Program-made: the position numbers and the translations under genes
Assembly (NCBI GenBank): GCA_003560455.1
Contig: PWIL01000058.1
Span: 1 to 16,288 of the forward strand
Length of the DNA: 16,288 nucleotides
Source: Mollicutes bacterium
GTDB taxonomy: Bacteria > Bacillota_I > Bacilli_A > RF39 > UBA660
Reading direction: 5' to 3'
The notes under the pieces: generated by a model
The model's database searches: none
What the model was told of the DNA's origin: nothing
What the model saw: only the letters and a program-made list of their open reading frames with translations
Part shown: positions 1 to 7,493 of the stretch, one piece after another
Layout: every line of letters begins with the position of its first letter
How positions within the stretch are numbered: the stretch's first letter is position 1

Positions 1-138
1 CAATACTTATAATTATCATGAAATTTAAATACTTATTTCCGGTTTTACCCTATTTTTCCGGAAATAAGTCTGATATATAAACACTTCTTTCAAAAAACGG
101 CATTAACTCTGAAAATTTACGAATTTATTATTTAACAA
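1..138. other. Gene-free left edge with an inverted repeat
   Basis: No open reading frame with protein-like composition was found here on either strand. The only structure seen is a perfect inverted repeat, listed separately. The rest is AT-rich sequence lying beyond the 3' end of the broken minus-strand gene. No tRNA, rRNA or repeat array was recognised. Confidence 0.6.
31..69. repeat. Perfect 12-bp inverted repeat, 15-nt loop
   Basis: The left arm ACTTATTTCCGG (31-42) is the exact reverse complement of CCGGAAATAAGT (58-69), separated by a 15-base AT-rich loop. The CCGG core makes a stable stem in this AT-rich background. Neither side is followed by a clean T-run, so it is not a textbook intrinsic terminator. 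It may be a weak terminator or RNA-processing site for the minus-strand gene ending at 139, an operator, or a relic of a mobile element. The function is unknown. Confidence 0.6.
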
Positions 139-519
139 TTAAAATTTATATTTTTTACTATTGATTTTTTCAAAAAAATGGCTGTGTAAATTATGGCCAT
201 AACCCGCTTCAATTGTTTTTTCAACTATATCAAATACAACTTCTTCGATATGTCTTTCATAATAATAAAAATTACCATGCATTTCTCTAGCCTCTTCATT
301 TAACTCTTTTAGTTACAAACATTGTCTTCCTCACCTACTTTAATGACGATGCTTGAATTAATATCTAAACTATATATTGCAAATATCCTTTCTGCTAAAT
401 GATCCTTTGCTGGAAAATAAGTACACATCAAAAAAGCAACTAAACCAATATTTGAAAATTGCGAAAAATAATCCTTGAAAGAAATTTTTTGCATCCCCCC
501 CATATGTTTTCCTTCCCAT
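139..519 (-). pseudogene. Frameshifted small gene of unknown family
   Basis: Three minus-strand segments read as one continuous protein if two single-base frame changes are allowed. Segment 1 starts at an ATG (519-517) four bases after a strong AGGAGG and runs into a seven-G tract (501-495). Segment 2 is in the next frame (503-309, including ISFKDYFSQF) and stops at TAA. Segment 3 returns to the original frame (312-139, including GNFYYYERHIEEVV) and ends at TAA. The two shifts cancel, so the intact form would be about 127 residues. Both long segments have protein-like composition: segment 3 runs 57 codons without a stop and is acidic and aromatic-rich. An alternative is a start at the ATG at 503, after GGAAGG, which needs only the second shift. 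I do not recognise the family. Decay, an assembly error or G-tract phase variation are all possible. Confidence 0.55.
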
Positions 520-594
520 AAATCCTCCTACACTATTCTATACTAATTTAAATTTTAATCACTTTTATTTTAATTTGTCTAATATTTAAAGCAA

Positions 595-623
595 TTGACT
601 AACCTTTTTCAAAATGCTAAAAT
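595..623 (+). promoter_or_regulatory. Sigma-A-type promoter of fba
   Basis: TTGACT (595-600) and TAAAAT (618-623) are separated by exactly 17 bases. Transcription would start near 630, leaving a leader of about 20 bases with AAAGGAAGTG (633-642) six bases before the TTG start at 649. The TTG at 595, in frame with fba, is therefore the -35 box and not a start codon. Confidence 0.7.
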
Positions 624-648
624 TAACAAGAAAAAGGAAGTGAATTTT

Positions 649-1497
649 TTGTTAGTAAATGGAAAAAAAATGTTAGCAAAAGCTCATCAAGAAAAATTTG
701 CAATTTGCCAATTTAACATTAACAATTTAGAATGGACGCGTTATATTTTAGAAGAATGTCAAAAAAATAACGCCCCTGTTATTCTTGGTGTTAGCAGCGG
801 TGCAGCAAAATACATGGGTGGCTTTTTAACCGTTGTCTCATTAGTAAAAGGTTTATTACATGATTTAAAGATTTCTATTCCCGTTATCTTACATCTTGAT
901 CATGGTGGAAGTTTTGAAGAATGTCAAAAAGCTATTGATGCTGGTTTTACATCGGTTATGATTGATGCTTCTCAATATGATATAGCTAAAAACATTGCTA
1001 TTACTAAATCTGTAGTTGATTATGCTTATCCTAAAGTCACTGTTGAAGCAGAAGTCGGGCATATTGGCGGTGAAGAAGATTCTGTGATTAGCGATATTTA
1101 TTATGCAACTGTTGATGATGCAAAAAGAATTGTTGAGGACACTAAAATTGATATGTTAGCTCCAGCATTAGGTAGTGTTCACGGTCTTTACCAAGGAGAA
1201 CCGAATTTAAATTTTGAAAGAATGAAAGAAATAAACGATTTATTAAATATGCCACTGGTGTTGCATGGTGGTTCGGGAATTTATGATGAACAAATAAAAA
1301 AAGCAATTAGTTTAGGTATTTGCAAAATTAATGTTAACACTGATTTACAAATTGCGTGGTCGACTGCGGTTCGAGATTTTTTGAATAACAATGATGATGT
1401 CTATGACCCACGAAAAATTATTAAAGCTGGGGAAAGAAGTATGAAAAAAGTTATTCATGAAAAATTATTATTAACGGGTAGCATTAATAAAGCTTAA
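649..1497 (+). CDS. fba: Class II fructose-bisphosphate aldolase
   Basis: This enzyme reversibly cleaves fructose-1,6-bisphosphate to dihydroxyacetone phosphate and glyceraldehyde-3-phosphate in glycolysis and gluconeogenesis, using a Zn2+ ion in a TIM barrel. With the TTG start the protein is 282 residues, matching the usual ~285 for short class II enzymes. Visible family motifs are HLDHGG (82-87, catalytic Asp84 and zinc-ligand His85), VGHIGGEED (136-144), SVHGLY (176-181, His178), LHGGSG (205-210, His206) and NVNTDLQ (228-234). TTG at 649 is preferred over the in-frame TTG at 595 because a promoter and an AAAGGAAGTG site precede it and the resulting N-terminus (MLVNGKKML) fits the family. 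murA follows 17 bases later, probably in the same transcript. A related sugar-bisphosphate aldolase (tagatose, ketose) cannot be excluded from motifs alone. Confidence 0.93.
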   Translation: MLVNGKKMLAKAHQEKFAICQFNINNLEWTRYILEECQKNNAPVILGVSSGAAKYMGGFLTVVSLVKGLLHDLKISIPVILHLDHGGSFEECQKAIDAGFTSVMIDASQYDIAKNIAITKSVVDYAYPKVTVEAEVGHIGGEEDSVISDIYYATVDDAKRIVEDTKIDMLAPALGSVHGLYQGEPNLNFERMKEINDLLNMPLVLHGGSGIYDEQIKKAISLGICKINVNTDLQIAWSTAVRDFLNNNDDVYDPRKIIKAGERSMKKVIHEKLLLTGSINKA

Positions 1498-1514
1498 CTT
1501 TAAGGGGGAACTTT

Positions 1515-2771
1515 GTGAAACAAATAATTATTAAGGGTGGGAAACCTTTGTCTGGGGAAATAAATATTAGCGGCGCCAAAAATAGCGCTGTCGCTTTAAT
1601 TCCAGCTGCTCTATTATCAGATGGTGAAGTAACCATTAGTAATATTCCTAACATCTCTGATATTAATGCGTTAAATGAAATTTTAGAATATCTTGGCGCA
1701 ACTGTTGTTATTAAAGATGATACAATTAAAATAAATTCTACTAATATTAGTAATAAAGAAATTCCTGAGAATATTTCTAAAAAATTACGGGCTTCTTATT
1801 ATTTTATGTCGGCTCTTTTGGGGAAATATAAGCATGTTGAAATGTTTTTTCCAGGAGGATGCCCAATCGGCTCTAGGCCGATTGACCAAACTTTAAAATC
1901 ATTTCGTGCTTTAGGTGCAACTATCATTGAAGAAGAAAATCGCTTTAAAATTTTTGCCAAAGAATTAAAGGGCAATTACATTTATCTTGACATGCCGAGC
2001 GTTGGCGCGACCATTAATGCGATGTTAGTTGCTACAAAAGCAACTGGTGAAACAATCATTGAAAATGCAGCTCATGAACCAGAAATAGTTAATGTTGCTA
2101 ATTTTTTGAATAGCATGGGAGCAAAAATTATTGGTGCTGGAACCGATAAAATTAAAATCATTGGTGTAAGAAATTTAGGAAGTGGTTTTGCAGAAGTAAT
2201 TCCTGACCGCATTGAAGCAGGAACTTATTTAATTGCTGGGGCTTTAATTGGTGATAATTTAACTATCAATAATATTATTCCTGAGCATTTAGAAAATGTT
2301 ATTCTAAAATTAAAAGAAATGAATGTCCCAATGGAAATTTTTTCAACCAAAATTAAGGTAACCAAAACTAATAATTTAGTTGCCGCTAATATTCGAACAG
2401 CGGGCTATCCGGGTTTTCCAACTGACCTGCAACAGCCAATTACCGTCTTATTATCAATTGCAAATGGCGAATCTTTATTAGAAGAAACAATTTATGAAAA
2501 TCGGTTTCAAAACATCCCCTATTTAAAAACCCTTGGTGCTAAGGTGACAATGATTTCTGAACGTCAAATTAAAATAACTGGTCCAGCCAATTATCATGGT
2601 GGAACTGTTATTGCGACTGATTTAAGAGCTGGAGCGAGTATGATTTTAGCCGGTTTAATAGCCGAAAATACTACTTATATTGATAAGGCCGAACATATTT
2701 TACGAGGGTATGACGGAATTGAGGAAAAATTAAAAAAAGCCGGGGCGGATATTAAAATAATTACCGAATAA
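1515..2771 (+). CDS. murA: UDP-N-acetylglucosamine 1-carboxyvinyltransferase (MurA/MurZ)
   Basis: MurA transfers enolpyruvate from PEP to UDP-GlcNAc, the first committed cytosolic step of peptidoglycan synthesis. The 418-residue length is typical. Visible residues are Lys22 in SGAKNSA, the catalytic loop GGCPIGSRPID with Cys116 (the residue fosfomycin alkylates), Asp304 in FPTDLQQP, and ENRF near 328-331. Cys rather than Asp in the loop predicts a fosfomycin-sensitive type. The GTG start at 1515 follows an AAGGGGGA site in the 17-base gap after fba. Synteny with fba upstream and rpmE downstream matches the second Firmicutes paralogue (MurAB/MurZ of B. subtilis). No terminator is seen after the gene, so read-through into rpmE is likely in addition to that gene's own promoter. 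Confidence 0.96.
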   Translation: MKQIIIKGGKPLSGEINISGAKNSAVALIPAALLSDGEVTISNIPNISDINALNEILEYLGATVVIKDDTIKINSTNISNKEIPENISKKLRASYYFMSALLGKYKHVEMFFPGGCPIGSRPIDQTLKSFRALGATIIEEENRFKIFAKELKGNYIYLDMPSVGATINAMLVATKATGETIIENAAHEPEIVNVANFLNSMGAKIIGAGTDKIKIIGVRNLGSGFAEVIPDRIEAGTYLIAGALIGDNLTINNIIPEHLENVILKLKEMNVPMEIFSTKIKVTKTNNLVAANIRTAGYPGFPTDLQQPITVLLSIANGESLLEETIYENRFQNIPYLKTLGAKVTMISERQIKITGPANYHGGTVIATDLRAGASMILAGLIAENTTYIDKAEHILRGYDGIEEKLKKAGADIKIITE

Positions 2772-2778
2772 AAAATGA

Positions 2779-2807
2779 TTGCATTTTGAAATATTTATTG
2801 TTATAAT
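2779..2807 (+). promoter_or_regulatory. Promoter of rpmE
   Basis: TTGCAT (2779-2784), a 17-base spacer and a consensus TATAAT (2802-2807) lie just after the murA stop codon. The start of transcription would fall near 2814, giving a leader of about 50 bases before rpmE. Confidence 0.75.
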
Positions 2808-2824
2808 TAAAAAGCGTTAACTTT

Positions 2825-2846
2825 CTATGACCGATTAAAGTCATGG
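2825..2846 (+). promoter_or_regulatory. Hairpin in rpmE 5' leader, possible L31 autoregulatory element
   Basis: CTATGAC (2825-2831) pairs with GTCATGG (2840-2846) around an eight-base loop: seven pairs including one G-U. It sits between the rpmE promoter and the AAGGAG ribosome binding site, whose first base is only a few nucleotides after the stem. Structured L31 leaders that bind the protein are known in Firmicutes (Rfam L31-Firmicutes type). Membership of that family is an inference; I compared position and stem only. Confidence 0.4.
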
Positions 2847-2862
2847 CGGAAGGAGTGATCAA

Positions 2863-3063
2863 ATGAAAGAAAAAAAGAAAAGCACTTTTATGAAAACAAA
2901 AGTAGTTTGTAGTTGCGGAAATGAATTTGAGGTTGAATCAAATAAAAAAGAATTAGAAATTGATGTTTGTGATAAATGCCACCCCTTTTATACTGGGGTT
3001 CAAGGCAAAACTTCAAAAACCGGACAAATTGAAAAATTTAACAAGAAATATGGTATAAAATAA
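2863..3063 (+). CDS. rpmE: 50S ribosomal protein L31, zinc-binding type
   Basis: L31 is a small protein of the large ribosomal subunit that helps bridge it to the small subunit. The 66-residue length equals the zinc-type (C+) L31. Two Cys pairs are visible: CSC at 16-18 and CDKC at 36-39, followed by the family signature HPFYTG and a C-terminal KFNKKYG. The start is supported by AAGGAG seven to eight bases upstream. Unusually, the N-terminus is Lys-rich (MKEKKKSTF) and lacks the normal Ile-His-Pro after the first residues. Lacking rho immediately upstream, the locus differs from B. subtilis, where rho precedes rpmE. The gene ends in a bidirectional terminator shared with rlmH. Confidence 0.95.
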   Translation: MKEKKKSTFMKTKVVCSCGNEFEVESNKKELEIDVCDKCHPFYTGVQGKTSKTGQIEKFNKKYGIK

Positions 3064-3089
3064 AAACAACTAATTACTAGTTGTTTTTA
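3061..3089. terminator. Bidirectional intrinsic terminator between rpmE and rlmH
   Basis: TAAAAACAACTA (3061-3072) and TAGTTGTTTTTA (3078-3089) form a perfect 12-bp stem with loop ATTAC. The lower stem supplies a five-T run on each strand. The TAA of rpmE is 3061-3063 and the TAA of rlmH, on the other strand, is 3087-3089, so both stop codons are the ends of the same stem. Confidence 0.85.
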
Positions 3090-3524
3090 TTTGTGATATG
3101 GTTCATTATTTAAGATTTTAAAAGCGCGATATATTTGCTCAAATAAGATTAAGCGAAACATTTGATGCGGAAAAGTCATCTTGGAAAAAGAAATTTGCTG
3201 TTTAGCAAGTTTTTTTATTTCGTCATCAACCCCATTTGAACCGCCAATTATTAAAGTAATATTGCTATTTTTTATAAAACAATTGTCTAATAATTCACTA
3301 AATTGTTCTGAACTAAATGATTTGCCCGATATTGCTAATAAGAAGACTGTTTCCTTTTCTTTGATATTTTTTAAAATGGCTTCTTTTTCTTTTTTTAAAT
3401 CATTTTTAAAAGGTACTTCAATTACTTTAATTGGATGATATTTGTTTATTTTTTTGACATAACCATCACATATTTTGGCTAAATAGTTTTCTTTGATTTT
3501 GCCAACACTAATAATTTTAATCAT
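3087..3524 (-). CDS. rlmH: 23S rRNA (pseudouridine-1915-N3)-methyltransferase RlmH
   Basis: RlmH is a SPOUT-class, SAM-dependent methyltransferase that methylates pseudouridine 1915 in helix 69 of 23S rRNA in assembled 70S ribosomes. Family marks are the N-terminal KIISVGKIKE, the cofactor-binding glycine loop IGGSNGV (93-99), and the C-terminal FPHQMFR (118-124), EQIYRA (129-134) and terminal PYHK. At 145 residues it is shorter than the common ~159, mainly in the middle. Its ATG overlaps the TGA of the walJ-like gene (ATGA), so translation is probably coupled. It is the last gene of the gdpP-like operon and ends in the bidirectional terminator. The walJ-rlmH adjacency is seen in Firmicutes. 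Confidence 0.95.
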   Translation of the reverse strand: MIKIISVGKIKENYLAKICDGYVKKINKYHPIKVIEVPFKNDLKKEKEAILKNIKEKETVFLLAISGKSFSSEQFSELLDNCFIKNSNITLIIGGSNGVDDEIKKLAKQQISFSKMTFPHQMFRLILFEQIYRAFKILNNEPYHK

Positions 3525-4255
3525 AGTTCGATTAATTCACTTCCTTCTTTACCAATGATATAAATTGGTAATTGCTTTTTTAATTTTTTTGTTGTTTGTA
3601 ATACCTTGCTTGGATGATTTGCTTCTTCGCTTAAATGAACAAGCATAATTTTTTCAGTTCCATCACCAATTACATTTGCTAAGCAATTAATACAATCTTC
3701 ATTTGACAAATGGCCTTTATCACCTAAAATGCGCATTTTAAGATGATGTGGTCTAGTGGTGGCCATTAGCATTTCAACATCATGATTGCTTTCTAAAATA
3801 TAAATGCTTTTGTTTTTGATTTTTTGTTTTATTTTTTGATTAATATAACCGGTATCGGTTAAATAAACTAAACTTTTACCATTGTATTCAAATATAAAGC
3901 CATATGATTCTTCACTATCATGTGAGGTATTGATAATGTTGATTTTGATGTCTTTTAGTTGTATTTCTAATTGATATGGTTCAGTGTTTTTAAAGAAGTT
4001 TTTTTGATTTGTTAAATTACCAAGAAAAATTTTGGGCTGGTATTTTTTGGCAAATTGTTCTAGACCCTGAATATGATCAAGGTGCGTATGGGTAATTAAA
4101 ACATAGTCAATTGTTTTAGGGTCAATTTGTTTTTGTTTTAATTTATTTTCAATTTTTCGGCAACTGATACCAGCATCAATTAAAAAGCGTTGCTTATTTA
4201 GTTCTAAATAAGTGCAATTACCGCTGCTGCCGCTAGCTAATACATAAATTTTCAA
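3521..4255 (-). CDS. walJ: MBL-fold metallohydrolase, WalJ/YycJ family
   Basis: This is a metallo-beta-lactamase-fold hydrolase of the WalJ (YycJ/VicX) family, thought to act on nucleic acid or to affect cell-wall and division control; the substrate is not settled. With the TTG start at 4255 it has 244 residues. Visible features are the family N-terminus LASGSSGN (6-13), the metal motif HTHLDH (56-61), Asp134 (YLTDTG), His158 (ESNHD), the HLSNED segment (182-187) and His207 (VHLSEEAN). The start is chosen because TTG at 4255-4253 overlaps the TGA of the upstream peptidase gene (TTGA) and gives the family N-terminus; an in-frame TTG 15 bases upstream is the alternative. GGAG lies about nine bases before the chosen start. 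In B. subtilis walJ belongs to walRKHIJ; here walR, walK, walH and walI are absent. Confidence 0.9.
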   Translation of the reverse strand: MKIYVLASGSSGNCTYLELNKQRFLIDAGISCRKIENKLKQKQIDPKTIDYVLITHTHLDHIQGLEQFAKKYQPKIFLGNLTNQKNFFKNTEPYQLEIQLKDIKINIINTSHDSEESYGFIFEYNGKSLVYLTDTGYINQKIKQKIKNKSIYILESNHDVEMLMATTRPHHLKMRILGDKGHLSNEDCINCLANVIGDGTEKIMLVHLSEEANHPSKVLQTTKKLKKQLPIYIIGKEGSELIEL

Positions 4256-5694
4256 CGTAAAACGCTCCAAGGATTTAAACGATAGCCACCATTATAAGGT
4301 TCACCAACCCACAATTCAAAGTGAAGATGCGGCCCAGTTGAACGGCCGGTACTACCCATATAACCAATTAAATCACCCGCTGCTACCTTTTGACCAACAT
4401 TAACTGTATAGCGCGCCATATGAGCATATAGCGTATAATTATCGGCTTCATTATTATGTTTTATAATTACATAATTACCATAACTACTATGATAACCGGC
4501 ATGATGAACAGTTCCGTTATTAGCGGCATAAAGTTGTGCTCCATAACCAATCGCAATATCTAATGCTTGATGTAGTTCACGTTGTCTAGTAACTGGATTA
4601 ATACGATATTCATATCCGGAAGTAATTATCCACCCTGGTGCAGTTGGCCATACCCAACCATAAGTTGTGGCAACATGAGTAACTGCTTTTTCACCACGGA
4701 CAACTATTTCATTAACACGGGGCTGGATTACTTCTCGTTCTAATAAATCAGAGAAAACAATCACACCATTAACTGTTTTTACATTACGCGTTAATCTTTC
4801 AACACCAGGAACGCCAGTTTGAATTTTATTTGTATAACCAATTGTTTTGGTTGCATCATAACGCACTTCCCGTTCATATTCTTTAGTAATATCGGCAACA
4901 ACAAATTCTTCGACAACAACAGAAACTTGGGGGTCAGTAACACCAATGGTTATTTCTTGTCCTTCATATAATAAATTATTTTTGCTAGTAAATTCGGGAT
5001 TAGATATTAATAATTCCTCGGGACTAATTTCATGGTCAAAGGCAACTGATTCAATTGTGTCACCAGCTTTAACAGTATATGCTTCTTGTTGGGCGGTCGT
5101 CCCAAAAAGTAATTTTTTAGCTAATTCTTCAGATGATATATAAATTTCTTCAACTACTGGAATTAATGTTTGCCGATAAGTAATGTCATTTTCTAAATAA
5201 ATTTTTTCTATTTTAGTTCCTGTTTCAGTAATTGTTAATTGCTCATCATTTAAAAATAATTCATAGTTTTCACTACCAACAAAACTGGTAATAATGTTGT
5301 TAATTGCTTCTTCAAAAACAGCGAGGTTATTAACAAAAATTCTTTTGTTTCCTTCTTCGTGATGAACCGTTATTTGATAGCCCTCAATTGTTAGAGGTTC
5401 ATCTATTTTGGTGTATATTTCTTCATATGATGCAACATTTGGAGCATAAGTTAAATTGCGAACTATTTCTAAAGTTGCTGGTTGATATACTCTATCAACT
5501 TGATATTGTTCTTTTATTTCTTCAGCTTTTTCATCAATATATGTTTGAAATTTTTCTTTATCATCAATAATACCGATTTTTTCACCAGCAAGATAAACAG
5601 TATACACGCTTTCGGGATATACTGTTTTACTATCTTGAAATCCTAGTACTATTACTAAAATACTAACAATAAATATTAAAATATTTTTTGACAC
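4252..5694 (-). CDS. Membrane-anchored or secreted M23 peptidase with LysM and G5 domains
   Basis: This is a predicted LytM-type zinc endopeptidase that would cut peptide crosslinks of peptidoglycan outside the membrane. Its 480 residues show an N-terminal hydrophobic signal or anchor (4-19), a region of unknown fold (30-195), a LysM wall-binding domain (about 206-250, YTVKAGDTIESVA to GQEITI), a G5 domain (about 258-334) and a C-terminal M23 domain (about 353-462). Active-site residues are complete: HQALD (His375, Asp379), His425 in YAHM, and HLH (His456, His458). The start is GTG, preceded by AGGTG that overlaps the stop of the helicase gene. No lipobox Cys was seen. It sits between the helicase and the walJ-like gene, where Bacillus carries purA and walRKHI. 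A role in growth-coupled wall remodelling is inferred. Confidence 0.9.
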   Translation of the reverse strand: MSKNILIFIVSILVIVLGFQDSKTVYPESVYTVYLAGEKIGIIDDKEKFQTYIDEKAEEIKEQYQVDRVYQPATLEIVRNLTYAPNVASYEEIYTKIDEPLTIEGYQITVHHEEGNKRIFVNNLAVFEEAINNIITSFVGSENYELFLNDEQLTITETGTKIEKIYLENDITYRQTLIPVVEEIYISSEELAKKLLFGTTAQQEAYTVKAGDTIESVAFDHEISPEELLISNPEFTSKNNLLYEGQEITIGVTDPQVSVVVEEFVVADITKEYEREVRYDATKTIGYTNKIQTGVPGVERLTRNVKTVNGVIVFSDLLEREVIQPRVNEIVVRGEKAVTHVATTYGWVWPTAPGWIITSGYEYRINPVTRQRELHQALDIAIGYGAQLYAANNGTVHHAGYHSSYGNYVIIKHNNEADNYTLYAHMARYTVNVGQKVAAGDLIGYMGSTGRSTGPHLHFELWVGEPYNGGYRLNPWSVLR

Positions 5695-5702
5695 TTTTTC
5701 AC

Positions 5703-7046
5703 CTATTCTTCTGCCACGTTTGCAAAGTTGCGAAACGTGCTTGTATCACGTTTGAAAATAAATTTAACCATTCCAACTGGACCGTTACGATGTTTTCGGA
5801 TAATGTATTCACTTTCGCTCGGATGATTTTCGGGCGTTTTGTTTTTATCATAATAATCATCCCGATATAAAAAGGCAACTACATCGGCATCTTGTTCAAT
5901 TGTACCAGATTCACGCAAGTCACTTAATAGTGGTCGTTTATCTTCCCGGCCTTCAACTAGCCTTGATAATTGTGCTAAAGCAATAATTGGTACATTTAAT
6001 TCCATTGCTAAGGTTTTTAATGACCTTGAAATTTCGGCGACTTCTTGCTGACGATTACCTGCATGTTTTGCTGAGCCACTAATTAATTGTAAATAATCGA
6101 TAAAAATTGCTTCTAAACCTTCATGCGAACTGGCTAAACGACGACATTTAGCCCGAATATCACCAATTGTCATCCCTGGTGTATCATCAATAAAGAGATG
6201 GGTGTCTGATAAACGACTAATTGCTTCGTTAATTTTTTTCCAATCATGATGTTCTAATTTGCCGCTTCTTAATTTATAGCCCTCTATTTGACCAATTGAA
6301 GATAACATCCGCATTGCTAATTGTTCGGCACTCATTTCCATGTTGAAGACAACAACTGGTTTTTCAGAGTTCATAGCTATGTTGCAAGCTACATTTAAAA
6401 CAAAAGCGGTTTTTCCCATTCCTGGTCTTGAGGCAATAATGGTTAATTCATTGGGATGCAAACCGGATGTTATTTTATCTAAATCATAAAAACCTGTTGC
6501 CAAACCGGTTATTTCCCCTTTTGTTTGGGCGAGTTTTTCAATATCACTTTGTGTTTTAAAGAGAACTTCTTGAATTGTTTTAAATTCAGTTCCTTTACGT
6601 GTCTTGGCGACACTAAATATTTTTCGTTCGGCTGAATCTAAAACTTCGTTTAAACTTTCATCTTTTGAATATGCTAAATCAACTATTTCACTGGCTTCGG
6701 AAATTAGTTTTCGCAGGGTAGCCTTTTCTAAAACAATATTAATATATGAATCAACATTGACGGCGCTAGGCACTTTTTCAGTTAATTCGACTAGGTATTC
6801 AACGCCACCAATATTTTTTAAGATTTTTCTTTTTTCTAATTCAGCAGTAACAATTGTAATATCTAAAGTTTTATCGGCTTCAGCTAAGTCACTTAGAGTT
6901 AAATATAGTTGTTTGTGAGCATCAAAAAAGAAATGATCAGCATTTAATAGTTCAATACACTTTTGCAAAGCATATTTACTTAAAAACATCGATCCCAAAA
7001 CAGCTTGTTCTGCTTCTTTACTATTTGGTAAAATATTTTCTTTCAT
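5703..7046 (-). CDS. dnaB: Replicative DNA helicase (DnaB family; DnaC of B. subtilis)
   Basis: This is the hexameric 5'-3' helicase that unwinds DNA at the replication fork and interacts with primase and the loader. The length of 447 residues is normal. The N-terminal domain (about 5-110, SKEAEQAVLGSMF) precedes a RecA-like ATPase domain from about 180. Visible motifs are Walker A SRPGMGKT (206-213), Walker B IFIDYLQL (314-321), RQQEVAEISRSLK (332-344), and the H4-type segment LSDLRESGTIEQDADVV (374-390) with YRDDYY. No intein or insertion is present. Its ATG directly abuts the TAA of rplI, with AGGAGG embedded in the last rplI codons. The order gdpP-rplI-helicase is conserved in Firmicutes. 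In Bacillus nomenclature the gene is dnaC. Confidence 0.97.
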   Translation of the reverse strand: MKENILPNSKEAEQAVLGSMFLSKYALQKCIELLNADHFFFDAHKQLYLTLSDLAEADKTLDITIVTAELEKRKILKNIGGVEYLVELTEKVPSAVNVDSYINIVLEKATLRKLISEASEIVDLAYSKDESLNEVLDSAERKIFSVAKTRKGTEFKTIQEVLFKTQSDIEKLAQTKGEITGLATGFYDLDKITSGLHPNELTIIASRPGMGKTAFVLNVACNIAMNSEKPVVVFNMEMSAEQLAMRMLSSIGQIEGYKLRSGKLEHHDWKKINEAISRLSDTHLFIDDTPGMTIGDIRAKCRRLASSHEGLEAIFIDYLQLISGSAKHAGNRQQEVAEISRSLKTLAMELNVPIIALAQLSRLVEGREDKRPLLSDLRESGTIEQDADVVAFLYRDDYYDKNKTPENHPSESEYIIRKHRNGPVGMVKFIFKRDTSTFRNFANVAEE

Positions 7047-7493
7047 TTAATCCTCCTGAACTAATTCAATTGTTAAAAAAGCGGTTACTTTTTTATGTAA
7101 TTCTAGTTCAATTTGATAAGTTCCTAATTGATTTAATGTTTCGGTTAGTTTGATTTGTTTTTTATCTATTTGGTATTGCTTATCTTTTAATTGTTCGGCA
7201 ATTTGTTTACTACTGATAGCACCAAACATTTGTCCTTTTTCACCAACGGCTACTTTAAAAATTAGTTTTTCTTTGCTTAATTTTTCTTTTATTTGTTTGG
7301 CTTGCTTAATGTTTTTTTCTTCCTCAGCTTGGCTTTGTTGTTTTTCTTGTTCTAAGCGATTTAATGCTTCTTTAGTTGCTAAAACAGCTAAGTTGTGTTT
7401 AATTAAATAGTTTTTACCATAACCATCCGCAACTTCTTTGATTTCGCCTTTTTTTCCTTGTTTAGGAACATCTTTAATAAAAATCACTTTCAT
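7047..7493 (-). CDS. rplI: 50S ribosomal protein L9
   Basis: L9 binds 23S rRNA and reaches across the ribosome surface; it helps limit frame slipping. The 148 residues match the family length. The N-terminal domain begins MKVIFIKDVPKQGKKGEI and contains VADGYGKNYLI, the L9 signature, followed by a long charged helix (about 42-75, Gln/Glu/Lys-rich) and the C-terminal domain (VAVGEKGQMFGAISSKQIAE onward). Its ATG overlaps the TGA of the gdpP-like gene (ATGA), with AGAGGTG upstream, indicating translational coupling. Confidence 0.97.
   Translation of the reverse strand: MKVIFIKDVPKQGKKGEIKEVADGYGKNYLIKHNLAVLATKEALNRLEQEKQQSQAEEEKNIKQAKQIKEKLSKEKLIFKVAVGEKGQMFGAISSKQIAEQLKDKQYQIDKKQIKLTETLNQLGTYQIELELHKKVTAFLTIELVQED

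Noticed and set aside
300..320. Programmed -1 frameshift in the small minus-strand gene
   Set aside because: No X-XXY-YYZ slippery heptamer or clear downstream stem was seen, and a second shift at the G-tract is probably needed, so decay or error is simpler.
6604..6918. Plus-strand frame of 104 codons inside the helicase gene
   Set aside because: It is an antisense shadow of the well-conserved helicase reading frame, with no ribosome binding site or known family.
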